Shown: positions 1 through 8,000, numbered from the stretch's first letter. The stretch is 64,000 nt of DNA from Mesorhizobium sangaii (GCF_014207355.1 NZ_JACHEF010000002.1:496001-560000); one strand, 5' to 3'. A program made the numbers and translations. The notes: generated from the sequence alone by a model not told the origin.

Positions 1-345
1 CCCCCGTTCGATCGCTTCGCGGCCATCGACGGAAATCGGCGGGATCTTGCGCTCGACATGCGCTTTGAACTTCGCCTTGCGCTGTTCGTCGCTGTCCTTG
101 GCTTGCTGCTGCAAGTCGGCGATCAGCTTTTCTGCCGCAGGATTGGGCCGGGGCGATGCGGCGTGGGCCGCTTCAGACGATGCCGGCGTGCGCTGACCAG
201 CCTTGCCGATCGGCAAGGCGGAACTGTCCGGTGGCTTGCCTTTTGAAGCCGAACCGGAAAACAGCCGGGCAATGCCGCGATAAATCAGGCTGCCAACGAT
301 CAGGAGCATCGCCCCGACCACAAGCAGCGGCATCAGATTCGCCAT
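1..345 (-). CDS. Membrane-anchored hypothetical protein, cut by window start
   Basis: An open frame starts at an ATG complementary to 343-345 and runs off the left edge without a stop, giving 115 residues. The N-terminus (MANLMPLLVVGAMLLIVG) is a clear membrane segment or uncleaved signal anchor of about 20 residues. A Ser/Pro/Ala-rich linker follows, then a charged, helix-prone stretch with many K, E, Q and R residues (around residues 70-100, for example LQQQAKDSDEQRKAK), possibly a coiled coil. I recognise no domain. Function is unknown; the shape (one membrane helix, charged cytoplasmic or periplasmic arm) is all that can be said. The rest of the gene lies outside the window. Confidence 0.7.
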   Translation of the reverse strand, partial: MANLMPLLVVGAMLLIVGSLIYRGIARLFSGSASKGKPPDSSALPIGKAGQRTPASSEAAHAASPRPNPAAEKLIADLQQQAKDSDEQRKAKFKAHVERKIPPISVDGREAIERG

Positions 346-595
346 GACGCTTACCCCCCATCGCCGGCTGCGTCGCCTTCCTCCCGAAGCCGAATTATTG
401 CCGGTATATGAGGCCTTGCGCAAGCAAGGGACCATGCCGATCCTCAATCCGTCCGCCTACCTCTGTCGGATCGTGACGTTCCCGAGCGGCTTTCGCTAAT
501 TATGGGCGTCGATCGGCTGCGACGTTGGCGCTAGGGAGGTAAATCAGATAGAACTAAATCAGGCAGAACGATTGTCTGCGATTTCAGGAGACGAC

Positions 596-2476
596 ATGTC
601 TGAGGAGCATGTTGAGCGTCGGCTGGCGGCGATCCTGGCCGCGGATGTGGTCGGCTATAGCCGACTTATGGAGGTCGACGAAGAACACACGCTCAATCTC
701 CTTCGGCAGCATCGACGGGAATTCTTCGATCCGACCGTCACCAAGCACGGTGGGCGCATCTTTAAGGTGATGGGTGACGGCTTCCTGGTGGAGTTCGGCA
801 GCGTAATCAATGCGGCGCGCTGCGCGGTCGAGATCCAACGCGGCATGTCCGAGCGGAATGCCGGCATCCCCGAGGACCGGCATTTCAAGTTTCGCATGGG
901 CATCAACCTTGGCGACATCATAGTCGACGGTGATGATTTCCACGGCGACGGCGTCAATCTTGCGGTGCGGCTGCAGGGCCTCGCGATACCCGGCGGCATC
1001 GCCTGCTCGGAAGCGGTGCGCCATGCGGTCGGCAACAAGCTGGGCATCGACTTCGCCGATCAGGGCGCCAGGACTGTCAAGAATATTGCTCAGCCGCTGC
1101 ACGTCTATTTCGCCAACTGGGACCAGGGCGTCCCGCATGCCGAGACGTATATTGCGGCCAGGAGGGGGGGCCAGACGCTGGTACGGTCCGACAAGCCGTC
1201 GGTGGCCATCCTACCCTTTGCCAATCTGAGCAATGATCCAGACCAGCAGTATTTCAGTGACGGCATCACAGAAGATATCATAACCGACCTCGCGAACGTC
1301 TCCGGCCTGTTCGTGCTCAGCCGCAATACGGTCTTCGCCTTCAAGGGCAGGACCGACAAGGTGGAACGCATCGCCAGGGAACTTGGCGTCGGCTACATTG
1401 TCGAGGGCAGCGTCCGCAAGGCGGGAAACCGGGTCAGGATAAATGCCGAGCTGATCGAAGGCGCCACAGACGGACACGTCTGGGCTGCCCGCTACGACCG
1501 CGACCTCACCGACATCTTCGCCGTGCAGGACGAAATCGCCAAGGCGGTCGTGGCGCAGCTCAGGGTCAGGCTCCTGCCCGAGGAGAAGAAGGCTATTGAA
1601 CTGGCGCCGACGGACAATGTGGAAGCCTATACGCATTATCTTCGAGGCCGCGATTACAGCCACATCGCGACCAGGGCCAACCACCTGATGGCCAGACAAA
1701 GTTATTTCAGGGCCATCGAGCTTGATCCGGGATATGCCCGCGCCTATGCAGGCTTGGCGGTCTGCGACGTACGCCTTCAGTCGATCTACGGCTCACCGAT
1801 CCAAGTGGACGACATTCTCGCGACCGCCGATAAGGCCCTGGCTCTGGATCCGAATTTGGCCGAGGCGCATTCTGCCAGGGGCTTTGGCCTGTCCCTTGCC
1901 GACCGCCGTTCCGAGGCCGCGGCGGCGTTCGAACAGGCTCTCGCGCTCGACCCCAATTGCCACGAGGCCAACCGCTACTATGCCGAGTTCTGCGTAACCG
2001 GCGGCGAGTTCGAGCTCGCCGCGACGTACTTCATGCGCGCGATGGAGATCAAACCGACCGACTACGGCGCACCGGTCATGCTGGTGAACGTCTTTAGCAC
2101 TCTCGGCCAACAGAACGACGCGGAGCTTTATGCGCGGATCGCATTGGAGAGAGCTGAAGAGGAACTCCGCCTGCATCCGGAGAACGCCAATTGTGCCTGC
2201 CTGGGGGCTATCGTGCTGGCCTTCCTTGGTGAACGCGACAGGGCCGCGAAGTGGCTTGACCGGTCTCTGGAGATCGACCCTAGCGATATCAACGTCCAAT
2301 ACAACGCCGCTTGCACCTATGCGTTGCTGGGGGAGTTCGAACGCTCCATCGACCTTTTGGAAGCGTGGCTGCCGCAGGCTGGCGCCGAGATGAGGCTCTG
2401 GTTCAAGAACGATTCCGATTTCGCCTCTGTTCGCAGTCATCCTCGCTACCAGAAGTTGCTCCGGCTCCTGCAGTAG
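596..2476 (+). CDS. Class III adenylate/guanylate cyclase fused to TolB-like and TPR domains
   Basis: Predicted to make cAMP or cGMP from the nucleoside triphosphate; 626 residues, cytoplasmic, with no membrane segment. The cyclase domain covers about residues 5-170: metal-binding aspartates are present in AADVVGYSR (D17) and MGDGFLVEF (D61), a purine-site lysine is at K57, and the transition-state pair is in VNLAVRL (N121, R125), so it looks catalytically intact. Residues ~200-325 form a TolB/FlgO-like domain (starting SVAILPFANLS, with YFSDGITEDI), and the remainder is TPR-like helical repeats ending near the stop. This cyclase-TolB-TPR architecture is common and multi-copy in Mesorhizobium and Bradyrhizobium. 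ATG 596 is chosen over the in-frame TTG at 572 because AGGAG lies at 586-590. The regulatory input is unknown; the TPRs suggest a protein partner. Confidence 0.9.
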   Translation: MSEEHVERRLAAILAADVVGYSRLMEVDEEHTLNLLRQHRREFFDPTVTKHGGRIFKVMGDGFLVEFGSVINAARCAVEIQRGMSERNAGIPEDRHFKFRMGINLGDIIVDGDDFHGDGVNLAVRLQGLAIPGGIACSEAVRHAVGNKLGIDFADQGARTVKNIAQPLHVYFANWDQGVPHAETYIAARRGGQTLVRSDKPSVAILPFANLSNDPDQQYFSDGITEDIITDLANVSGLFVLSRNTVFAFKGRTDKVERIARELGVGYIVEGSVRKAGNRVRINAELIEGATDGHVWAARYDRDLTDIFAVQDEIAKAVVAQLRVRLLPEEKKAIELAPTDNVEAYTHYLRGRDYSHIATRANHLMARQSYFRAIELDPGYARAYAGLAVCDVRLQSIYGSPIQVDDILATADKALALDPNLAEAHSARGFGLSLADRRSEAAAAFEQALALDPNCHEANRYYAEFCVTGGEFELAATYFMRAMEIKPTDYGAPVMLVNVFSTLGQQNDAELYARIALERAEEELRLHPENANCACLGAIVLAFLGERDRAAKWLDRSLEIDPSDINVQYNAACTYALLGEFERSIDLLEAWLPQAGAEMRLWFKNDSDFASVRSHPRYQKLLRLLQ

Positions 2477-2613
2477 CGATATGCATTGTTCTTGAGGCAA
2501 TTTTATTGCCGAGAATCAAGAACCGGCCTTCAAGAAGATTTACCTGACAAACCAACGCCCTCGCCATTCCACGGATATTATGTTACGTTACTAATATAAC
2601 CGAGAGGTGGGGA

Positions 2614-3945
2614 ATGGGTACCCGGTTCAGGTTGTTCGTTCAGCCTCCGTTCGAAGACCCTACGTCAAGCCCTGAGATCATTACGGTTTCTTCCCCGCGA
2701 GGCAGCGTCGGACCTGGCCCGTCCGACGATCTTATGTATGTCGTCGAGCCGGTCGACAAGACGCGGCCCTATGGCGTCAACCACGGCCCGCTGGGCACGC
2801 CCGTCATCTCCCTGCCGCCCTGGACGCGAGCGATCCTCGATCCGGCCGTTCCCGACGAAGAGGGCAATTTCGATCACTATCAGCCCTTCACGCCCGGCTT
2901 CGAAGCAGCGCACGCGTTCGGTTGCGTGCGCTTCACGCTCGACGTTTGGGAGCGTTACATCGGCCAACCGCTCATCTGGCATTTCCGCGATCACTACGAC
3001 CGTCTGGAAATCTCGATCCTGCCGGGTTGGGATAACGCCCAATACGGCTATGGCTTCCTCGAGCTCGGCAGCCAATTCGTGCAAGACGGACGTGCGCTCC
3101 CCTTCAGCCTCGACTTCGATATCATCGCGCACGAGGTTGGCCATGCGTTTGTCTACAGCGTCCTCGGCATACCTGACCCGGGAGCTGAGTTCCCCGAATA
3201 TCTGGGCTTTCAGGAGGCCTTTTCCGACTGCGTTTCGTTGATTGCGGCCATGCATTTTCCCTCCGTGATCGAAAATGTTCTGACGGAGACACGCGGGAAT
3301 CTCTACATCGCCAACCAACTCTCTCGCTTCTCGGAATTCTCGCCGCACCGCCAGATACGCGAGGCCAACAACAAACTGACGATGGCCGACTTTGCGGACG
3401 GCTGGACCGACGAGCATGCACTGTCGCAACCTCTCACGGGCGCCGTCTTCGACATTCTGGTCGATGTCTTTCACGAGAGCTTGGTGGCGCGAGGACTGAT
3501 CTCGCCGGAGGCCGAAGATCTTGCCGACCTCGCCGAGATCGACCCAGCTGCCGAGCTGCCGGTCCAGGAAGTCTTTGACCGCGATTTCGCCCGCAATCCA
3601 GAAGGTTTCGTCGAAGCGCTGCTCGACGCGCGGGATATCGTGGGTACCTATCTCGCCGAGACGCTGTGGGCTCTCGCCCCGGATTTCCTGGACTACGGTG
3701 ACGTAGCGAGAACGATGCTCGCGGTCGACGACAGTGTGACCGGAGGAGAACTATCAAGCATCATCTTCCGGGACTTCGACCGGAGAGGGATTTTTCGCTA
3801 CCGTGCCGGGCCTCGCCTGACAAAGTCGGGCCGAAAGAGCCATGTCCATGAGGGTCGAATCGTTCGTCCACGGGACCAGGCGCGTCTGCCGGACATGAGC
3901 TATTTCGAGAAATATTGGATGTCCAGAAGTGGCGCCGATCTTTGA
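2614..3945 (+). CDS. M4-like (gluzincin) zinc metallopeptidase without signal peptide
   Basis: Probable zinc endopeptidase of 443 residues. The zinc site is explicit: HEVGH (H173, E174, H177) followed 24 residues later by a third ligand in QEAFSD (E201), the spacing and context seen in thermolysin-type peptidases (HExxH...NEAxSD). A later segment around residues 265-295 (SQPLTGAVFDILVDVFHES) resembles the active-site helix region of that family. There is no signal peptide and no recognisable M4 propeptide, so it is either cytoplasmic, exported by an unusual route, or released. An AGGTGG-type ribosome site precedes the ATG. It heads a three-gene same-strand run with the two orphan genes that follow (26 and 42 bp gaps), suggesting one transcript. 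The family assignment is firm at superfamily level; substrate unknown. Confidence 0.8.
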   Translation: MGTRFRLFVQPPFEDPTSSPEIITVSSPRGSVGPGPSDDLMYVVEPVDKTRPYGVNHGPLGTPVISLPPWTRAILDPAVPDEEGNFDHYQPFTPGFEAAHAFGCVRFTLDVWERYIGQPLIWHFRDHYDRLEISILPGWDNAQYGYGFLELGSQFVQDGRALPFSLDFDIIAHEVGHAFVYSVLGIPDPGAEFPEYLGFQEAFSDCVSLIAAMHFPSVIENVLTETRGNLYIANQLSRFSEFSPHRQIREANNKLTMADFADGWTDEHALSQPLTGAVFDILVDVFHESLVARGLISPEAEDLADLAEIDPAAELPVQEVFDRDFARNPEGFVEALLDARDIVGTYLAETLWALAPDFLDYGDVARTMLAVDDSVTGGELSSIIFRDFDRRGIFRYRAGPRLTKSGRKSHVHEGRIVRPRDQARLPDMSYFEKYWMSRSGADL

Positions 3946-3971
3946 TCGACATGCAGAAGATGGGGTGATCC

Positions 3972-4568
3972 ATGATAACTGAAACCATTCTAAATACCTC
4001 AGCCATACATTTGTTCGGTAGAGTTCTTGAAGATCTCAAGCTCAAGAAGAGGGCCGATGGGGGACGGCCTCCAAGGGTTGGCAACAACAGATTCCTGCAA
4101 AACCAGATCGACGCCTCCGGTAGCCTGCTGGCAAGGATCTATGCGTTCACCTTCGAGGCGCAGTTCTACGAGTTGGCCCGACCGACCATACTTCTTGTCC
4201 ATGGGCCTGGCACGGTCGTTGATTATCCAGCCCCGGAGGACACCGATCTCAAGGTCATGAGCCGCGGTCCAAGCGACCCTGCCTATACCGGACTGTCATC
4301 GCAGATAGGCTCGTTTGCACGCGGAATGCAGGTCTGGGTCTACGACAAGAGCGACCTGACAATGCGTCTGGAACTCGACACCGGAACGCTCGAGGATGTC
4401 CTGTTGAGTGCGGAGCTGGACCCGCGTTCGTTTGGTCGATCGGGTGGAGCAATGGGCAGATCCGGCGGTGCGATGGGGCGATCTGGCGGCGCCATGGGCA
4501 GGTCTGGCGGTGCGATGGGACGCTCCGGTGGTGCCATGAACCGCAACGGGCGCGGCGATTTCGACTAG
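3972..4568 (+). CDS. Hypothetical protein with C-terminal GRSGGAM repeat tail
   Basis: 198 residues, family not recognised. Residues 1-145 look globular, mixed alpha/beta, with no signal peptide or membrane helix (ARIYAFTFEAQFYELARP around 54-71; ILLVHGPGTVVDYP around 73-86). From residue 155 the chain becomes five exact copies of the heptad GRSGGAM, ending in a short basic-acidic tail (NRNGRGDFD). The glycine/serine/methionine repeat is probably flexible and could be a linker, a sticky low-complexity region or a protease-accessible tail. It lies 26 bp after the metallopeptidase gene and 42 bp before the next orphan, so co-transcription is likely; a role as substrate or partner of the peptidase is a guess. 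GTGATCC precedes the ATG, only a weak ribosome site. Confidence 0.65.
   Translation: MITETILNTSAIHLFGRVLEDLKLKKRADGGRPPRVGNNRFLQNQIDASGSLLARIYAFTFEAQFYELARPTILLVHGPGTVVDYPAPEDTDLKVMSRGPSDPAYTGLSSQIGSFARGMQVWVYDKSDLTMRLELDTGTLEDVLLSAELDPRSFGRSGGAMGRSGGAMGRSGGAMGRSGGAMGRSGGAMNRNGRGDFD
4434..4538 (+). repeat. Five in-frame 21-bp tandem repeats
   Basis: Five consecutive 21-bp units encode GRSGGAM five times at the end of the preceding gene. Third codon positions differ between units (GGT/GGC/GGA, CGA/AGA/AGG/CGC), so the protein repeat is conserved more strictly than the DNA, implying selection on the peptide rather than very recent duplication. Confidence 0.95.
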
Positions 4569-4610
4569 CGTTTCCGATCGTTGATTGAGGATGCCGAAGG
4601 GAGATGGGCT

Positions 4611-4988
4611 ATGGCAAGAGTAGATATAGTACGTGTCGATACACCCGAAGGGGCTGCTGTAAGAGGCGGAGATCCGGTTATGGTCAGTGTAACGGTGGGC
4701 CCAGACCGTGGTTGGTTTAACGACACAGAATACCTCGCAATTGACTTTATTCATGCTGACGCTTCAGACATTGCGGAATATCTCGTGGTATACGAAGATG
4801 ATGTAACTATCGAAGATACGACAACAATCAACTTCAGGGTTAAAGCAGGATCCACCGCTTTAACCGGAGAATACTATGTTAAGATCGAGAATAAATCCTT
4901 CGGGGAGACCCTCATAAGTGATTCTGGGGATGGAACGATCACTGTTGCCCTAAATTTGGTCTCTTCAAAGAGAAAATACTGTGATTAG
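4611..4988 (+). CDS. Small AT-richer hypothetical protein, probable beta-sandwich
   Basis: 125 residues, family not recognised. ATG 4611 is preceded by AAGGGAG (4597-4603); the in-frame TTG at 4581 has no such site. The sequence is rich in beta-branched and alternating residues (VDIVRVDTPEG, VMVSVTVGP, INFRVKAGSTALTGEYYVKI), consistent with an Ig-like or other beta-sandwich fold, and is very acidic in the middle (YEDDVTIEDTTT). No signal peptide or membrane helix. Base composition is visibly lower in G+C than every neighbour, with codons such as ATA, GTA, TTA and AAT that are rare elsewhere in the window, a sign of recent acquisition. It is the last gene of the metallopeptidase cassette. No function can be assigned. 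Confidence 0.65.
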   Translation: MARVDIVRVDTPEGAAVRGGDPVMVSVTVGPDRGWFNDTEYLAIDFIHADASDIAEYLVVYEDDVTIEDTTTINFRVKAGSTALTGEYYVKIENKSFGETLISDSGDGTITVALNLVSSKRKYCD

Positions 4989-5028
4989 CGCAAAATCACA
5001 AGTCACATCGGTATCAGCGGATCTGTGC

Positions 5029-5124
5029 TCAGCCCAGCAAAATCTTGCCAGGGTCCATGATTTTGCGGGTCGAGCATCTGCTTTGATTATGCGGCTTCCG
5101 CAGCTGCTTCCCCAAGTCTTTCAT
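5029..5124 (-). pseudogene. Remnant of an FAD-linked oxidase C-terminus
   Basis: On the minus strand a 31-codon reading frame with its own AAGGAGG site ends in IMDPGKILLG, the classic C-terminal tail of GlcD/D-lactate-dehydrogenase-type FAD-linked oxidases (usual form LDPxNIMNPGKIL). The matching upstream part, KQMLDPQN, is present but in a neighbouring frame, as if two bases were lost at the join. The rest of a ~450-residue oxidase is absent. It lies just downstream of the sapC-family gene. Best read as a degraded gene end; a tiny functional ORF is less likely. Confidence 0.45.
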
Positions 5125-5165
5125 ATCGCCTCCTTGTTACGGACGAACTCGAGGGCCAGCGAGAG

Positions 5166-5963
5166 TCAGCCAGGCTGCCCGCCCGCCTTGCGCAGCGACG
5201 CCTGGTGGACCAGCGACGTCCAGCTGTTGGTCGATGCGAGGTGGCAATAGAGCAGGCCGAGCGCGCCTGATTTGCGCAGGTCGAGAAACGCCTCGTCGCT
5301 CAGCTTGTTGAAAGCCGGCTCATCGATCACCTGGAAGTCGGTGAGGTTGAGCACCTCGCCGCCCTCGAGCGTCACCTTGCTCTGGCGCGGCGCGAACAGG
5401 CCGTGCGCATCGATCCTTTCGATCATCGCGCGGGTGGCGTTGAAATCGAGCTGGAACTGGTTGCAGAAGGCGAGCGCCTGCCTCGTCGCTTCGGTCGGCT
5501 CGGTGCCCCCGGTGCCCTTGAAGAACGGCAGGATCTTTTCATCGCGGAACGGCGCCAGCAACTGGTCGACGACGCGGTCGCTTGCCCGGTCGACGCACAG
5601 CGTCAGCCGGCCGGGTTGCTTCGGGTCCTCGGCCAGGATGAAGGGATAGCGGCGGACATAGGCCGGGATGTAGTGCGGCCCGGTCCACTTGCCGTCTGCA
5701 TCGACGAACAGGTTCTCGTCCTGGCGCACGCCGGTGATGATCACCGGCGCCTTGGCCGGGCCGATGAAGACGATCGGGTAGGAGCGCATCGCCGCCGGCA
5801 TTTCCGAGGCCACCACCGGAATGGCGTGCGCCGAGCGGGCGAAGCCGAAGTCGCTGCGCGCCGTCAGGCCGAGCGAGCCGTGCCGCACCGGGTTGAGCGC
5901 CTCCGGCGCCGAATAGAACAACGGCATCGTATCGCTTGCCACGTCCGTCTTTGCATCCGCCAT
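5166..5963 (-). CDS. SapC family protein
   Basis: 265 residues matching the SapC family (Pfam PF07277) by its N-terminal pattern: MPLFYSAPEALNPVRHGSLG, the conserved ARSAHAIPVVASEMPAA and the YPIVFIG segment, then YVRRYPFIL near residue 105. The family was named from Campylobacter fetus S-layer loci, but its biochemical role is unknown; there is no signal peptide here, so a cytoplasmic role is likely. An AAAAGGGA site lies 9 bases upstream of the ATG. It is divergent from the DUF6916 gene across a 278-bp gap. In other proteobacteria SapC genes are often found near oxygenase- or cupin-type genes, and here a 2-oxoglutarate oxygenase is 600 bp away; functional linkage is inference. Confidence 0.85.
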   Translation of the reverse strand: MADAKTDVASDTMPLFYSAPEALNPVRHGSLGLTARSDFGFARSAHAIPVVASEMPAAMRSYPIVFIGPAKAPVIITGVRQDENLFVDADGKWTGPHYIPAYVRRYPFILAEDPKQPGRLTLCVDRASDRVVDQLLAPFRDEKILPFFKGTGGTEPTEATRQALAFCNQFQLDFNATRAMIERIDAHGLFAPRQSKVTLEGGEVLNLTDFQVIDEPAFNKLSDEAFLDLRKSGALGLLYCHLASTNSWTSLVHQASLRKAGGQPG

Positions 5964-6241
5964 CGTCCGTCCCTTTTCCGCAGGCCGATCAGGCCGCGAC
6001 CATCAGACCCCGAAAGCCGGAATCTGCTCTTGTTGCGCTGACCTTGTTCCGGAAACAATCCCGCGCAGGAACAAAGTACTACAGCGTCTCTTGCGCGCAT
6101 AAAAGGACAGGCAGTGCTGTATTTTGGTGTTTGTGCCGACGAATTGACTTGGCCCAAGGCCGGCAGCGGTTGGGACCTCTGGACAGCTTGCGGCGAAACG
6201 GCGACAGTGCCGCCGGCAGCGGACAGAGTGAGGCGAATTGC

Positions 6242-6517
6242 ATGGCGTCGGCATCGGATTTCGAACAGGCGGTCGGGTCGGTTTTCTCTGTTGCAATTGG
6301 CGACAGGACGGTTTCCCTCGAACTGACCGCGGTCCGCCAGATTGCTTCCAGCCCGCGCACCGGCGGCGGCTTCACGCTTTTGTTCAAGGGCCCGCGCGAG
6401 ATAGCGCTGCCGCAGGCCATCTACCACCTCACCAGCGATGCCATCACCGACGACATCTTCATCGTCCCGGTTTCGGTCGACGCGACCGGCTATGTCTATG
6501 AGGCTGTCTTCAACTGA
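6242..6517 (+). CDS. DUF6916 family small protein
   Basis: 91 residues from ATG 6242; the upstream open frame back to 5936 does not look coding. The pattern FEQAVGSVFSV..., then LLFKGPREIALPQAIYHL and a C-terminal end FIVPV...YEAVFN match the small DUF6916 family as I remember it (PF21880-type), a compact beta protein often encoded next to phage-tail-collar (MdpB-like) genes. Here three collar genes lie 1.5 to 3 kb away on the other strand, which supports that association. No signal peptide. It may be a small structural or accessory part of the same surface or tail-like assembly; no activity is known. A weak GAGGCG precedes the start. It is followed 70 bp later by the oxygenase gene on the same strand. 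Confidence 0.7.
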   Translation: MASASDFEQAVGSVFSVAIGDRTVSLELTAVRQIASSPRTGGGFTLLFKGPREIALPQAIYHLTSDAITDDIFIVPVSVDATGYVYEAVFN

Positions 6518-6587
6518 TTTTTGATTTTCGGCGATCTGGCCGGTCGGGGCGACGATCAGGGCACTCCGAAAGGGGACAGCTGAACAG

Positions 6588-7166
6588 ATGATCGACTACA
6601 TCGAGATCGCGGGCGTGCTCGACGAGGCGGCATGCAGCGCGCTGTGCGCGGAAATCCGGGCGGCCAGCGGCCGTCCGGCCGGCCTGTTGGGGCGTGACGA
6701 CCAGAAGCCGGCATGGCCGGAAGTCCGCCGGACCACGCGCGCCGAGGTCTCACTGGCCACCGAAGGGATGGTGAACGACCTGTTGGCGCGGCAGAAGGCG
6801 GCCCTGGAACGGCATTTCGGCCTCGCGCTCGGCAATGCTGAAAAACCTCAGTTTCTTCACTATCGCGAAGGCGATTTCTTCGTGCCGCACCAGGACGGCA
6901 ACACGCCGCTCATTCACGACGAATCGCGGTTCAGAAGGATCTCGGCGGTGATCTTTCTCAACCGTCAGATGGACGATCCTTCGCCGGCAAACTATGCGGG
7001 CGGCTCGCTGGTCCTGCATGGTCCCTACAGCGGTCCGGACCTGCGCGTCTCCATGCCGGCAGTGCCGGGCTCCCTCGTGGCGTTTCGTTCCGAAACGACG
7101 CACGAGGTCACCCCGGTCACGCGCAATGAGCGTTTCACCATCGTGTCGTGGTATCGCGGAGCGTGA
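6588..7166 (+). CDS. 2-oxoglutarate/Fe(II) oxygenase, prolyl-4-hydroxylase-like
   Basis: 192 residues with a complete double-stranded beta-helix iron site: H101 and D103 in VPHQDGN, distal H172 in TTHEVTPV, and a 2-oxoglutarate-binding arginine R182 in NERFTIVSWY. These are the hallmarks of the 2OG-FeII_Oxy_3 / prolyl-4-hydroxylase alpha group, which use Fe(II), O2 and 2-oxoglutarate to hydroxylate protein side chains or small molecules. The length fits single-domain bacterial members. No export signal, so it would act in the cytoplasm. It follows the DUF6916 gene in the same direction (70 bp), and the collar-adhesin block lies opposite; hydroxylation of one of those proteins is possible but untested. 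A GGGGACAG ribosome site lies before the ATG. Confidence 0.85.
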   Translation: MIDYIEIAGVLDEAACSALCAEIRAASGRPAGLLGRDDQKPAWPEVRRTTRAEVSLATEGMVNDLLARQKAALERHFGLALGNAEKPQFLHYREGDFFVPHQDGNTPLIHDESRFRRISAVIFLNRQMDDPSPANYAGGSLVLHGPYSGPDLRVSMPAVPGSLVAFRSETTHEVTPVTRNERFTIVSWYRGA

Positions 7167-7242
7167 CGATCGGCGCGCCGGCGGCACGGCCGCTCGAATG
7201 CACGTCGCGTTGAACCGAACTCAGGACACGCTTCAGGCGTAG

Positions 7243-7425
7243 GCGCCGCCCTCACCTGCCTGCCGGCACCCTCTCCCCGTATAGTGACGGGGAGAGGGGG
7301 GAGCTGTCATCGATGGTTTCGCCAATTGTCAGCGCTGCAGAAAAGGTGCCAGCGTTGCGATCGGCCTCTTTCTCCCCGTCCCTATACGGGGAGAAATGCC
7401 CCGCAGGGCAATGAGGGGCAGCGCG
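7243..7425. repeat. RIME-like mosaic repeat, copy A
   Basis: About 180 bp bounded by CCCTCACCTGCCTGCC on the left and GGGCAATGAGGGGC on the right, with two strong internal hairpins (CTCTCCCCGTATAGTGACGG type and TTCTCCCCGT...ACGGGGAGAA). Seven further copies are in this window. It fills most of the 315-bp gap between the oxygenase and acetyltransferase genes, which are convergent, so it may also act as a bidirectional transcription end. Confidence 0.9.
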
Positions 7426-7481
7426 GACCAACGATCCCTTGTTCAACGCGTTTGCACGAGGTTTCAAGCGACGCGCTTTGG

Positions 7482-8000
7482 CTAACGCGGTGGACACACC
7501 ATCAGGTCATAGACGCCCTTGTCCTCGGTGACGACGAATCCCAGCCGCGTGTAGAGCCGCCTGGCCGGATTGTTCTTCTCGACATGGATCGACACCGCCT
7601 TGCCGGCGGCACTTGCCTCGTCGATGAGGTCGCTGAGCAGTGCCGCACCGAACCCCTTGCCGCGATGCGGCGGAAGCAAGGAGATGTCGATGATGCAATA
7701 CTGGCTCTGCCAACGCTCGACATAGAGGCGGCCGATGTCGTCTGCTCCAGACATCACCACCAGCCAGTCGGCTTGCGAATAATGCTGCCGGTAATGTGTG
7801 TGCTGCGCCCAAAACTGCATGTCGAGAAAGGCGGTCTTCTGCGCCTCGGTCCAGGACGTTACGGCCAGTTCCTCGGCGCGGGTCGAAGCATAGACCCGTG
7901 CCAGGAACGGCAGATCGGCATCCGTCACTGGACGAAACGTCAGCCCGGCGCCAGCCGCCCGCGCCCAACCGGCCGAAACCGCCACGCGAAAGTCGTTCAT
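7482..8000 (-). CDS. GNAT-family N-acetyltransferase
   Basis: 172 residues from ATG 8000, only 7 bp after the last collar gene, so it is the terminal gene of that minus-strand operon. The GNAT fold is recognisable: LTFRPVTDADLPFLARVYAS at the N-terminus (beta1-alpha1), the acetyl-CoA pyrophosphate-binding signature in LPPHRGKGFGAALL (R/Q-x-x-G-x-G/A), and the C-terminal NNPARRLYTRLGFV motif. It should transfer an acetyl group from acetyl-CoA to an amine; the substrate is unknown. Its position directly behind three tail-collar genes is the main clue, suggesting modification of, or self-protection linked to, the surface proteins. A longer open frame upstream overlaps the collar gene and is rejected. 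Confidence 0.85.
   Translation of the reverse strand: MNDFRVAVSAGWARAAGAGLTFRPVTDADLPFLARVYASTRAEELAVTSWTEAQKTAFLDMQFWAQHTHYRQHYSQADWLVVMSGADDIGRLYVERWQSQYCIIDISLLPPHRGKGFGAALLSDLIDEASAAGKAVSIHVEKNNPARRLYTRLGFVVTEDKGVYDLMVCPPR

Noticed and set aside
5936..6241. Upstream extension of the DUF6916 open frame.
   Set aside because: The family begins near ATG 6242, and the upstream part reads across the sapC promoter region without protein-like composition.
7243..7425. Repeat copies considered as CRISPR or as a transposon with its own gene.
   Set aside because: Copies are single, dispersed and about 180 bp with internal hairpins; there are no regularly spaced repeats and no transposase.
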